Source: Glaciimonas sp. (GTDB taxonomy: Bacteria; Pseudomonadota; Gammaproteobacteria; Burkholderiales; Burkholderiaceae_D). From it: a stretch of DNA of 64,000 nucleotides. The stretch lies in assembly GCA_012927625.1 (NCBI GenBank), contig JABBOV010000024.1:1-64000 (forward strand), read 5' to 3'. The position numbers and the translations under genes were made by a program. A model generated the notes under the pieces. That model was not told the origin of the DNA and did no database searches. It worked only from the letters and a program-made list of their open reading frames with translations. Shown piece after piece: positions 1-7,858 of the stretch. Within the stretch, counting starts at the first letter, position 1, and each line of letters opens with the position of its first letter.

Positions 1-1351
1 CGGTCAGCTGTTCCATCGAACTGGCGGTTTCTTCCAGTGAGCTGGCCTGGGATTCGGTGCGCGACGACAGGTCGGCATTGCCGGAGGCAATTTCGCGCGA
101 GGCCACAGCGATGGTGTCGGTACCAAGACGGACATTGCCGACCACTCTAGCCAGTCCCTGGCTGATGCCGTTCATGGCTTCTGCGAGCTGGCCGAGTTCG
201 TCGCGCCCATTGCTTTTGATCGAAGTCGTCAGGTCGCCCGCCGCAATTTGCTGTGCGGCCCGGATTGCAGCACTAAGCGGCCGGCTGACCATCTGGCGTA
301 TCACCAGAAACAAAAGGCCGGCCATGATCAGGTTGAGGATGGTGCCGATGATGGCGTAATTGTTGCGCAGCGATGTCGCCGCGTCGGTAATTTCATCCGT
401 ATAAACGCCGCCGACGATAATCCAGTCCCAGCCTTTGATGTGGTCGTATATCGCCACCTTTTCTCGGACTGACGTTTCGCCCTTGTTTTGCCACTGATAA
501 GTGATAGTGCCCTGCTTTTTGGTCAATATTTCCTTGATGAAATTTTTCCCGTCGGCGTCTTTCACCTCCAGCATGTTTTTTCCCTCCAGTGTGGGATGGA
601 TAGTTATTTTGCCGTAGTCCTGGCCTTCTTTCGCGTCGACGGCATAGAAGTAGCCGGTCTGGCCTATCTTGATGCTTTTGATCTTGTTTTTCAGTGCATT
701 CAGTACATCAGTAATGTCCACGCCGACATACAGAATGCCGACGACTTTGCCGCTGGCATCCTTGATCGGATCGTACTGAGTCATGAATTGGCGGCCGAAC
801 AGCGTCGCTGGGCCGCTGTACGATTCGCCTGCAATCAAGCGTCTATAGCCGGGATGGTTGCGGTCGAGCAGCGTGCCTACTGCGCGCTGCCCATCTTCCT
901 TTTTGATTGTGGTTGAAACCCGTATGAAATTTTCTGCCGACTTGACAAAAATCGTCGCAGTTGCTCCAGTCTGGCTGAGGAATTTGTCCACTACCGAAAA
1001 ATCAAGATTAAGCGGGGTGTCGCCATTCTTCAGTGTTGGCGTTGGGGTGCCGCCGACATCGACCATAGTGGCAGTATCGACCGCAAACTCACCAGAGAAA
1101 TAGTTTTTCAATAATAGTGCGGAGCGGTTGGTCTCGTTGTGGGCAGTATTGCCGACCACTTCGATCATGTCGACCACCATCTTGCTTTGCGTCTTGACCG
1201 CAGCTAACGTTTGGGCTTGCATTAACTGTGTGTTCGAGTATCCGATCGCAATCGTAAAACAGGTGTACAGGCCGCCGACCAATAAAAATATTGCGAGTGC
1301 AAGTTTGGTACCGATGCCCCAGTTGCGAATGTTGTTGATTATTGTATGCAT
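1..1351 (-). CDS. Methyl-accepting chemotaxis protein, 3' part outside window
   Basis: This is a transmembrane chemoreceptor that would signal to CheA/CheW. Reading the minus strand from an ATG at 1351 gives an open frame of 450 codons running off the left edge. Residues about 13-35 are a first membrane segment. A large periplasmic sensor of Cache_3/Cache_2 type follows, with the stretches GILYVGVDIT, IGQTGYFYAVD and GWDWIIVGGVY. A second membrane segment lies near 328-350, then a HAMP domain, then the start of the methyl-accepting signalling domain (SRTESQASSLEETASSMEQL). The cytoplasmic tip is missing. The ligand cannot be told from sequence. The small plus-strand frames here are shadows. 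Confidence 0.93.
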   Translation of the reverse strand, partial: MHTIINNIRNWGIGTKLALAIFLLVGGLYTCFTIAIGYSNTQLMQAQTLAAVKTQSKMVVDMIEVVGNTAHNETNRSALLLKNYFSGEFAVDTATMVDVGGTPTPTLKNGDTPLNLDFSVVDKFLSQTGATATIFVKSAENFIRVSTTIKKEDGQRAVGTLLDRNHPGYRRLIAGESYSGPATLFGRQFMTQYDPIKDASGKVVGILYVGVDITDVLNALKNKIKSIKIGQTGYFYAVDAKEGQDYGKITIHPTLEGKNMLEVKDADGKNFIKEILTKKQGTITYQWQNKGETSVREKVAIYDHIKGWDWIIVGGVYTDEITDAATSLRNNYAIIGTILNLIMAGLLFLVIRQMVSRPLSAAIRAAQQIAAGDLTTSIKSNGRDELGQLAEAMNGISQGLARVVGNVRLGTDTIAVASREIASGNADLSSRTESQASSLEETASSMEQLT

Positions 1352-1452
1352 GATTTTATCCGCAAATATATTGAAATGAACTCCATACATGCCAACGGCA
1401 AAATTACTCCAAACTTTAGTTGGAGGAAGCTAGTTTTCTTTCTTTTCATCTT

Positions 1453-1525
1453 GCTATACTCGTATTTGTATATTTTAATAACAGATATAATGTTGTTAAT
1501 ATATGGCCATTTTGATAAATACTCC
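1453..1525 (+). repeat. Dispersed repeat, 73-bp class, copy 1
   Basis: Diverged member of the dispersed family described in the findings. It is exactly 73 bp from GCTATACTC to ATACTCC, the same length as the copy at 22547, which also starts GCTATACTC. GTAT lies at element position 16. The position-41 motif is degenerate (TTGTTA instead of ATGCGG). It sits between the divergent chemoreceptor and ferritin-like genes. It is the least certain copy apart from the one at 51873. Confidence 0.5.
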
Positions 1526-1647
1526 CATGATATTGGCAGATTGTAAGAGTCCACGATCGAATCTAAAACAGGAATGCGCCAGGCCTGAAACCGAAGTGGC
1601 ATCTCTGCTAAAATCGGTAACTAAACTCCACAAGTCTGAAGGCACGT

Positions 1648-2499
1648 ATGCTGTATCCAGAACTGTTTAAATCGCTCGAGCAAGTGCGCTGGAATATGGA
1701 GACGGATATTCCATGGGACAGCTTCGACGCTAGCCTGCTCACCGACGAACAGGCGCAAACCATCAAAATGAACGCGATTACCGAATGGTCGGCGTTGCCG
1801 GCCACTGAGATGTTCCTGCGTGATAATCGCGACGACAGCGATTTTTGCGCTTTCATGTCGATTTGGTTCTTCGAAGAGCAAAAGCATTCGTTGGCCATGA
1901 TGGAATATCTGCGCCGTTTTCGGCCCGCATTGGTGCCGACTGAAGACGAGTTGGACAAGGTGCGCTTCGAGTTTGATCCAGCGCCGGCGCTAGAAACCCT
2001 GACGATGCATTTTTGCGGCGAAATCCGTCTCAATCACTGGTATCGCTGCGCCGCTGAGTGGCATAACGAGCCGGTCATCAAGCATATTTACAAGTTGATT
2101 AGCCAGGACGAAGCACGCCACGGCGGTGCCTATTTGCGCTACATGAAGAAGGCATTGCTAGCCAACGGCGATAAAGCGCGCGGCGCTTTCGCCCGGATCG
2201 GTGTGCTGATGGCGTCGGCCCGCCGTACCGAGAAGCCATTGCATCCGACCAATCTGCACGTCAACCATGCGCTGTATCCGAACGATACCGTGCAGTCGCG
2301 AGTACCTGACCCGGGCTGGCTGGAACACTGGTTGGACGACCAGATCCAGTTCGATGGCGCCTGGGAAAAAAAGGTGGTCGAGCGCATCCTGCACAATCTG
2401 TCGCTGCTGCTGGAGCGCAGCTTCGATTCGGTGCAGGATTTGAATCATTACCGTAAAGAAATCGCAGCACGGTTGGCCGCCACCGCAGAAGTGGTTTAA
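1648..2499 (+). CDS. Ferritin-like diiron-type protein of unknown substrate
   Basis: A 283-residue protein that looks like a four-helix ferritin-like domain. Two carboxylate/histidine motifs of the diiron kind are visible: EEQKHS near residue 76 and DEARHG near residue 154, each preceded at helix distance by a further Glu (ATEMFL and CGEIRLNHW). The arrangement resembles acyl-ACP desaturase and related diiron oxygenases, but I cannot assign a substrate. No signal peptide or membrane segment is seen, so it should be cytoplasmic. It stands alone, 122 bp after a dispersed repeat (ends 1525) and 25 bp before another (starts 2525). The start is the first ATG of the frame. Confidence 0.7.
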   Translation: MLYPELFKSLEQVRWNMETDIPWDSFDASLLTDEQAQTIKMNAITEWSALPATEMFLRDNRDDSDFCAFMSIWFFEEQKHSLAMMEYLRRFRPALVPTEDELDKVRFEFDPAPALETLTMHFCGEIRLNHWYRCAAEWHNEPVIKHIYKLISQDEARHGGAYLRYMKKALLANGDKARGAFARIGVLMASARRTEKPLHPTNLHVNHALYPNDTVQSRVPDPGWLEHWLDDQIQFDGAWEKKVVERILHNLSLLLERSFDSVQDLNHYRKEIAARLAATAEVV

Positions 2500-2524
2500 G
2501 TGCATTGCCCGAGTGTCGCGCAAT

Positions 2525-2597
2525 GTTAAATTTGCCAGGGTATCTTTAGTACAACCCTATATACATGCGGAAATAGGCATGTTCTATGCCATACTCC
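2525..2597 (+). repeat. Dispersed repeat, 73-bp class, copy 2
   Basis: Begins GTTAAATTTG, carries GGGTAT at positions 14-19, ATGCGG at 41-46 (2565-2570) and ends ATACTCC (2591-2597). The right arm holds a perfect 5-bp stem GGCAT/ATGCC around a GTTCT loop. It ends 39 bp before the rfaE2 start. Confidence 0.8.
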
Positions 2598-2636
2598 AGG
2601 TAATTTTTAATTAACTAAAATTCTGTCGCAAATCTG

Positions 2637-3128
2637 ATGCCTGCTCTGCCGCCATTCTTTGAAACCAAGCTCTGCCCGCGCACCGAACTTCAGTCCCGTG
2701 TGGCAGCATTGCCGCAGCCGGTGGTCTTGACTAACGGCGTGTTCGATCTTCTGCATCGCGGCCATGTGACGTATCTGGCGCAGGCGCGGGCGTTGGGAGC
2801 GTCGTTGGTGGTGGCGGTGAATACCGATGCCTCGGTCAAGCGTCTGGGTAAGGGCGACGAGCGCCCGCTGAATTCCTGCGCCGACCGGATGGCAGTGCTG
2901 GCGGCGCTGGAGTCGGTCAGTCTGGTGGTGCCGTTTGATGAGGACACTGCGCTGGAAGTGGTGCAGCAGGCGCGTCCCGCGATTTACGCCAAGGGTGGCG
3001 ATTACGATATGACCGCAATACCAGAAGGGCAGGCCGTGCTGGCGTATGGCGGGCAGGCGGTGGCAATCGACTTTGCACACGACCGATCAACCACCCAGTT
3101 GCTGCACAAAGTTCGCTCGGGAAATTGA
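2637..3128 (+). CDS. rfaE2: D-glycero-beta-D-manno-heptose 1-phosphate adenylyltransferase
   Basis: Transfers AMP from ATP to heptose 1-phosphate, making ADP-heptose for the LPS inner core; cytoplasmic. The 163-residue protein is a stand-alone nucleotidyltransferase domain. It has the family motif LTNGVFDLLHRGHVTYL near residues 31-47 (the HxGH signature), then VNTDASVKRLGKG and the C-terminal FAHDRSTTQLL. In E. coli this domain is the C-terminal half of the bifunctional HldE; here it is separate, as is usual in betaproteobacteria, so the kinase half must be encoded elsewhere. The ribosome-binding site before the ATG is weak. A dispersed repeat ends 39 bp upstream. Confidence 0.93.
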   Translation: MPALPPFFETKLCPRTELQSRVAALPQPVVLTNGVFDLLHRGHVTYLAQARALGASLVVAVNTDASVKRLGKGDERPLNSCADRMAVLAALESVSLVVPFDEDTALEVVQQARPAIYAKGGDYDMTAIPEGQAVLAYGGQAVAIDFAHDRSTTQLLHKVRSGN

Positions 3129-3190
3129 GAGGTAATGCGGGATCGCCTCGGATTTTTTAAAATGTATGAGAGATGTATGAAAGGTACAGT

Positions 3191-3646
3191 ATGAAGCGTC
3201 GCATGGTATTGCAATCAATATTGGCAAGTGTGCTTGGCGTGCACTTGCAGGCACAAGCCGCATCGCCGACCATTGAAGTATATAAAACCCCGACTTGCGG
3301 CTGTTGTCACCTGTGGGTCGCACATTTGCGCAGCAACGGGTTTACCGTAAATGCGCATGACGTGGACGACACTACCGGTTACCGGAAAAAATTTGGCGTG
3401 CCCGAAGCGCTGGCCTCTTGCCACACTGGCACGGTTGGCGGCTATGCGCTGGAAGGTCATGTTCCAGCCCGCGAAATCAAGCGCTTGCTGGCTGAACGTC
3501 CGAAGGTGAAAGGCTTGGCGGTACCTGCCATGGTGCAGGGTTCGCCCGGCATGGAAGGACCGCGCAGCGATCCATACGATGTGCTGGCGTTCAGCGCCGA
3601 CGGCCGATACGCGGTGTACCAGCATTACAATGGCACATCAAAATAG
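3191..3646 (+). CDS. DUF411 family periplasmic metal-binding protein
   Basis: A DUF411-type protein of 151 residues from the chosen start. It has a basic N-terminus and an apparent Sec signal peptide (MKRRMVLQSILASVLGVHLQ, cleavage after AQA). The mature part begins with the family hallmark YKTPTCGCCHLWV, a CxCC thiol cluster that could bind copper or another soft metal, and continues with a conserved SCHTG and the C-terminal DVLAFS. The ATG at 3191 has AAGG just upstream and gives a clean signal peptide; an in-frame ATG 18 bp earlier would spoil it. Only 9 bp separate it from the CusF-like gene, so the two are probably co-transcribed for copper handling. This role is inferred, not shown. Confidence 0.85.
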   Translation: MKRRMVLQSILASVLGVHLQAQAASPTIEVYKTPTCGCCHLWVAHLRSNGFTVNAHDVDDTTGYRKKFGVPEALASCHTGTVGGYALEGHVPAREIKRLLAERPKVKGLAVPAMVQGSPGMEGPRSDPYDVLAFSADGRYAVYQHYNGTSK

Positions 3647-3655
3647 GGAAGAACG

Positions 3656-4006
3656 ATGAACGTAACGATCAAAACTACATTGATCCTGGCGCTGACTTGC
3701 GCGTTGGCGCCGCTGGCTTTGGCGGCAGAGCCGGAACCGGTTGCCGACACTGCCAAAACCGGCGCTATCGTACCTGCAGCGCCGGTGTTGTCGGAAGGCG
3801 TGGTCAAAAAAGTGGATAAAGATACCGGCAAGATCACGATCCAGCATGGCCCGATCAAGAATTTGGGCATGGGGCCGATGACGATGATGTTCCGTGTCAA
3901 GGACCCAGCCATGCTGGAGCAGGTGCAGGCGGGTCAGAAAATCCGTTTTCACGTCAACATCGTCAAGGGCGCTTATACGATATTGCGGATGGAACCGGTT
4001 CAATAA
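3656..4006 (+). CDS. CusF-like periplasmic copper-binding protein
   Basis: A 116-residue secreted protein with signal peptide cleavage expected after ALA near residue 23. It continues into a CusF-type OB-fold domain: GVVKKVDKDTGKITIQHGPIK, then LGMGPMTMMF and VKD, ending in a beta strand. CusF binds Cu(I)/Ag(I) through one His and two Met with a nearby Trp; the His (QHGPI) and Met cluster (MGPMTM) are present. The usual pattern is MPxMTM; here MP is MG. It has a good ribosome-binding site (GGGAAGA) and follows the DUF411 gene by 9 bp. No efflux pump is adjacent. A terminator follows at 4031. Confidence 0.87.
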   Translation: MNVTIKTTLILALTCALAPLALAAEPEPVADTAKTGAIVPAAPVLSEGVVKKVDKDTGKITIQHGPIKNLGMGPMTMMFRVKDPAMLEQVQAGQKIRFHVNIVKGAYTILRMEPVQ

Positions 4007-4030
4007 TTTGCGCTTTTCTGAGTATCACAA

Positions 4031-4052
4031 GACCGTACAATACGGTCTTTTT
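4031..4052 (+). terminator. Rho-independent terminator after CusF-like gene
   Basis: Perfect 7-bp stem GACCGTA/TACGGTC with a CAA loop followed by a T-run. It lies 24 bp after the stop codon and abuts the next dispersed repeat. Confidence 0.85.
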
Positions 4053-4058
4053 ATATTT

Positions 4059-4131
4059 TATATACTAAATAGTGTATTTTTATAGACGCACTCAAATATT
4101 GCGGTAAATGCACTATGTTCGCATATACTCC
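4059..4131 (+). repeat. Dispersed repeat, 73-bp class, copy 3
   Basis: Starts TATATACTA, has GTATT at positions 16-20, TTGCGG at 41-46 (4099-4104) and ends ATACTCC (4125-4131). The right arm stem is ATGC/GCAT. The left arm closely matches the 81-bp copy at 47931-48011 (shared TATACTA and GTATTTTTA). It lies between the convergent CusF-like gene and trmL. Confidence 0.82.
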
Positions 4132-4154
4132 ATTTAATTTCTTTTTTCAGTATC

Positions 4155-4625
4155 TCAATTTCCGCCTGTAAAGCCATTCTGCCGCCACGCTTCATAGATC
4201 ACTATTGCAACCGTGTTGGATAAATTCAGGCTGCGATTATTCGGGCGCATCGGTAGGCGGATGCGTTGCGGCAGCGGGAAAGAGGCGCGCAGTTGCGGGG
4301 CCAGTCCTTTGGTTTCCGAACCGAACACGAAAAAATCACCGGGCTTGAAAGAAACCGCGCCGAACGGGGTTGAGCCATGCGTGGTGAGGGCAAACATGCG
4401 GGCTGGGTCGGGTCTTGCGGCGCTAAGGAAGGCGGCCCAGTCGCGGTGTACTTGCATCGTTGCATAATCGTGATAATCGAGTCCTGCGCGGCGCATTTTT
4501 GCATCGTCGAGCGCAAACCCGAGCGGCTCGATCAGGTGCAATTGGGCGCCGCTGTTGGCGCACAGGCGAATGATGTTGCCGGTGTTGGGCGGGATTTCTG
4601 GTTCAACCAGTACAACATGGAACAA
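4155..4625 (-). CDS. trmL: tRNA (cytidine/uridine-34-2'-O)-methyltransferase
   Basis: SPOUT-class methyltransferase that 2'-O-methylates the wobble base of leucine tRNAs. The 156-residue protein shows the family pattern: VVLVEPEIPPNTGNIIRLCA at the N-terminus, then FVFGSETKGL and the knotted C-terminal LNLSNTVAIVIYEAWR that binds S-adenosylmethionine. The start is a TTG at 4625: AGGAGA lies five bases before it, and the N-terminus then matches the family. The only nearby ATG is out of frame. The gene runs opposite to the CusF pair, and comF lies upstream on the same strand with a 27-bp gap. Confidence 0.94.
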   Translation of the reverse strand: MFHVVLVEPEIPPNTGNIIRLCANSGAQLHLIEPLGFALDDAKMRRAGLDYHDYATMQVHRDWAAFLSAARPDPARMFALTTHGSTPFGAVSFKPGDFFVFGSETKGLAPQLRASFPLPQRIRLPMRPNNRSLNLSNTVAIVIYEAWRQNGFTGGN

Positions 4626-4652
4626 GATGTTCTCCTATAATTGAAAGAGATT

Positions 4653-5396
4653 TTAATGCGCTGGAGTGCGCGCAAAGACCAGGTTGGTGACGCGTGTCGC
4701 ACCAAAACGTTTTAGGGTTGCGGCTAGTTCGTTCAGCGTTTCCCCAGTAGTAATTACATCATCGACGATGCCGATGTGCTGGCCTCGGATGCGATCGATT
4801 GCGTCAGCCGGCACACTGAACGCATGTTGGATATTTTTGGCGCGCTGTTGCAGGCGTAGCGTGGCTTGTGCTTGGGTATCGCGCAGACGATATGCGGCAG
4901 CAGGAAGTAATTCGATTCCCAATGCGCGCGATAGCTGCTTGGCGATTTCCAGCGATTGATTGAAGCCGCGTTCGGCCAATCTTTGCCGACTTAACGGAAC
5001 CGCTGTCAATAGCGTGGGAAGCGCACAGTCGCATTGTTCCAGCATTACGTCGCGCAGCATTGCCGAAAAAAGCGGCGCTAACGCCAGTCGGCTGCCGAAT
5101 TTTAACGCCAGCACCAGTTGATCCAGCGGTGCCGCGTAATCCACTGCAACCACCGTGGCATCGAATGCCGGGCGGTTTTTCAGACAGGCGCCGCAGACCG
5201 GCGACGATGCTTCGTTGTTGTTCAGTAGCGAAGCGCATTGTCGGCAGCGTTGCCGCCGCCGACGGCCATACTGTAGCAAACAATCATTGCAGATCGCGTC
5301 TGACGCCGCACAGCCGCACAGTGCGCAAGAGGACGGCAGCAGCGCCAACATGCGGCTGCGCAACAAATGAGACCAATGGTGGATTCGGGTTTTCAT
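4653..5396 (-). CDS. comF: ComF family amidophosphoribosyltransferase-like protein
   Basis: A 247-residue ComF/GntX-family protein. The N-terminal part carries cysteine pairs of a zinc ribbon (CALCG, CNDC, CRQC, CGAC within residues 24-78). The C-terminal half is a type I phosphoribosyltransferase fold with the PRPP-binding signature IGIVDDVITTGETLNEL near residues 205-225. In competent bacteria ComF is needed for DNA uptake. In other proteobacteria the role is less clear, and nothing here is competence-specific. It is divergent from bioC, whose start is 66 bp away. Confidence 0.9.
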   Translation of the reverse strand: MKTRIHHWSHLLRSRMLALLPSSCALCGCAASDAICNDCLLQYGRRRRQRCRQCASLLNNNEASSPVCGACLKNRPAFDATVVAVDYAAPLDQLVLALKFGSRLALAPLFSAMLRDVMLEQCDCALPTLLTAVPLSRQRLAERGFNQSLEIAKQLSRALGIELLPAAAYRLRDTQAQATLRLQQRAKNIQHAFSVPADAIDRIRGQHIGIVDDVITTGETLNELAATLKRFGATRVTNLVFARTPAH

Positions 5397-5462
5397 GCGG
5401 TGGTGCTGTTCTCAAGCGTGTAAACTGAAGCTCGATTATCTCATTGCTGAAGCGATATTACC

Positions 5463-6413
5463 GTGACGACACCACCTTCCTCTTCCGAGTCCCGTTTGAG
5501 CGCACCGATAGACTTGGCTCGTGTGCGGCATTTGTTTTCTTCTGCGTCGCGGGTTGCCGATGCCGAATTCTTGCGCCGCGAAGTGTCATCCAGAATGTTC
5601 GAGCGTCTGGAGTTAGTAAAAATCGAACCGCAACGGCTGCTGGACGCCGGCTGCGGTGCGGGCGGCGATTTGGCGTTACTGAAAAAACAGTATGCCAAAG
5701 CGCAGATACTGGGCGCGGATGCCTCAGATGCGATGCTGCTGGAAGCCGGGAGCCGGCTGGGTGCAGCGCGCTCCTCGGTGCATCGCCTGTTGGCAAAATA
5801 CTTTCCCGGCAAGGGCCGCTCCGGTGTCGGGCTGGATGCGTTCCTGTTGTGCGCCGACTTCGCCCAGTTGCCGCTGGCGCGCGATGCGGTCGATCTGGTC
5901 TGGTCGAATCTGGCCCTGCATTGGCACCCGCAACCGGACCGCGTATTTCGCGAATGGCGTCGATTGCTGCGACAGGACGGGTTACTGATGTTTTCCTGTT
6001 TCGGTCCCGACACCTGCAAGGAATTGCGCAGCGCATTTGCCACTATCGATGCCGCACCGCACGTACTGCCGTTCGTCGACATGCATGATTTGGGCGACAT
6101 GTTGGTGGACGCCGGATTTTCGACTCCAGTGATGGACATGGAGCACATCACGGTCACCTACGCCAGTGTGGGAAAATTGATGGCCGACGTGCGCGCACTT
6201 GGCGGCAACCCGCTATCAACCCGTCGGCGCGGCCTGCTGGGAAAAGGCGATTGGTGCAGAATCGTCGATCATCTGGAGCAATTGCGCCAGGTCGATGGCA
6301 AAATCCCCTTGACATTCGAGATCATTTACGGTCACGCATTCAGACCAGCGCCCAAAGTAACTAGTAGCGGTGAATCCATTATCAGGATAGAGCCCAACCC
6401 CAATCGCAAATAA
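5463..6413 (+). CDS. bioC: Malonyl-ACP O-methyltransferase
   Basis: S-adenosylmethionine-dependent methyltransferase that methylates malonyl-ACP to start pimeloyl synthesis for biotin. In the 316-residue protein the SAM-binding motif LLDAGCGAGGDLALL lies near residues 59-73, followed by ILGADASDAML. The substrate-side motif LVWSNLALHWHPQPDRVFREW lies about residue 145-165, a hallmark of BioC, and then LMFSCFGPDT. Translation appears to start at GTG 5463, which gives the family N-terminus. No other biotin genes are adjacent. It is divergent from comF, consistent with a comF-bioC promoter region of about 66 bp. Confidence 0.88.
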   Translation: MTTPPSSSESRLSAPIDLARVRHLFSSASRVADAEFLRREVSSRMFERLELVKIEPQRLLDAGCGAGGDLALLKKQYAKAQILGADASDAMLLEAGSRLGAARSSVHRLLAKYFPGKGRSGVGLDAFLLCADFAQLPLARDAVDLVWSNLALHWHPQPDRVFREWRRLLRQDGLLMFSCFGPDTCKELRSAFATIDAAPHVLPFVDMHDLGDMLVDAGFSTPVMDMEHITVTYASVGKLMADVRALGGNPLSTRRRGLLGKGDWCRIVDHLEQLRQVDGKIPLTFEIIYGHAFRPAPKVTSSGESIIRIEPNPNRK

Positions 6414-6678
6414 GGCAGCAATTTTGTGTCGCCGTCAGCGCTGGCGATCAAGACTAGGCTGCCAATTTTTGGCCAACATGTTCTGCGCACATTCAGGGCG
6501 TATTAGCACTTGATAATACTTCGCATTACAACTTATACTTCTATTGATATAAAAAACGGCAATAAGGTGGTTTTTTGATCGAAAGCAAAAGGCGCACGTT
6601 TGCGCGAGAGCAAAGACAAGAGTGCACTGGCAGGTAATCACAAGAATTGAATTTTAATGTAGGGTTGTTGGGGACAAA

Positions 6679-7836
6679 ATGAAAAATGCGAAACGACTTC
6701 AATCGTTGATTGTCGGTACTGCGCTTCTGGCAACAGGAATGCCGTCGTGGGCCGTAGTAGACAGCCCGGGCGGCCCGGCCGTGCTTGGACTGAATTTGCA
6801 GACACCCGTGACGCAGATCGCGCGCGAGATTTATTCGCTGCACACTTTAATGTTATATATTTGTCTGGTAATTTTTATCGCCGTATTTGCAGTGATGTTC
6901 TACTCGATTATCAAGCATCGCAAATCCAAGGGTCATAAAGCAGCCAGTTTCCACGAAAGTACAGCAGTCGAAATCGCATGGACAGTGGTTCCTTTTCTGA
7001 TCGTGATCGGCATGGCATTACCGGCGACCAAGACAGTGGTGGCGATGAAAGATACTTCCAATGCGGATCTCACCATCAAGGCCACGGGCATGCAATGGAA
7101 GTGGGGCTACGATTACATCAAGGGTGAAGGTCAAGGGGTTTCTTTTCTTTCCAGTTTGTCCACACCACGCGAGCAAGTGGTCGATCCGACCAAAATCAAA
7201 AGCGACAATTACCTTCTTGAAGTCGATAACGAAGTCGTGGTTCCAGTCAACAAGAAGGTGCGCATTATCCTGACCGCCAACGATGTGATTCATTCTTGGG
7301 CGATTCCTTCATTCGGCGTAAAGCAAGATGCTATTCCCGGTTTCGTGCGCGACACCTGGTTCAAGGTGGAAAAAACGGGTACCTACCGCGGTCAGTGTTC
7401 TGAATTGTGCGGCAAGGAACATGCGTTCATGCCGATCGTCGTCAAGGTCGTAACAGATGCTGAATATACCCAATGGGTTAATGCCAAAAAGAAAGAACTG
7501 GCGGCCAAGGCGGATGATCCGAACAAGACTTGGACCGTGGATGAACTCAAACAGCGCGGCGCGCAAGTATATGCAACAAACTGCATTGCCTGTCATCAGG
7601 CAACGGGCAAAGGTGTTCCGGGAGCATTTCCTGCGCTAGATGGGTCTGTAGTTGTGGCGGGACCTAAAATTGATCAAATCAAGCTGGTGTTGAGTGGCAA
7701 AAATGCAATGCCCTCCTGGAAGATGCTTTCTGATACTGACATAGCAGCAGCAATCACTTACACCCGCAATAATTGGTCCAATAAGGCCCAGGAAAACATC
7801 GTTCAACCAGCCGAAGTCCTTGCTGCGCGCAAATAA
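6679..7836 (+). CDS. coxB: Cytochrome c oxidase subunit II with fused cytochrome c (caa3 type)
   Basis: Electron-entry subunit of the terminal oxidase. The 385-residue protein has a signal peptide, two membrane segments near residues 53-75 and 93-113, and a periplasmic cupredoxin domain. The CuA ligands appear as CSELCGKEHAFM near residues 243-254. A C-terminal cytochrome c domain carries heme motif CIACH near residue 302 and a distal Met (NAMPSW), so this is the caa3 variant. The gene opens the oxidase locus and follows 265 bp of AT-rich DNA that should contain its promoter. The gap to coxA is 22 bp. Confidence 0.97.
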   Translation: MKNAKRLQSLIVGTALLATGMPSWAVVDSPGGPAVLGLNLQTPVTQIAREIYSLHTLMLYICLVIFIAVFAVMFYSIIKHRKSKGHKAASFHESTAVEIAWTVVPFLIVIGMALPATKTVVAMKDTSNADLTIKATGMQWKWGYDYIKGEGQGVSFLSSLSTPREQVVDPTKIKSDNYLLEVDNEVVVPVNKKVRIILTANDVIHSWAIPSFGVKQDAIPGFVRDTWFKVEKTGTYRGQCSELCGKEHAFMPIVVKVVTDAEYTQWVNAKKKELAAKADDPNKTWTVDELKQRGAQVYATNCIACHQATGKGVPGAFPALDGSVVVAGPKIDQIKLVLSGKNAMPSWKMLSDTDIAAAITYTRNNWSNKAQENIVQPAEVLAARK

Positions 7837-7858
7837 CATGAATCGTTAGGATATTGAG

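Noticed and set aside
57-1103. Several plus-strand frames of 74-142 codons
   Set aside because: They are shadows of the minus-strand chemoreceptor, which reads through the whole region with clear Cache, HAMP and signalling motifs.
1339-1602. Frames of 66 and 87 codons on both strands in the spacer after the chemoreceptor
   Set aside because: AT-rich, no ribosome-binding site, no recognisable composition, and they overlap a repeat copy.
6505-6560. Resemblance to the dispersed repeat upstream of coxB (ATGCGAAGTAT on the minus strand)
   Set aside because: Landmark spacing does not fit: no GTAT at the expected place and the end motif is 4 bp out of position.
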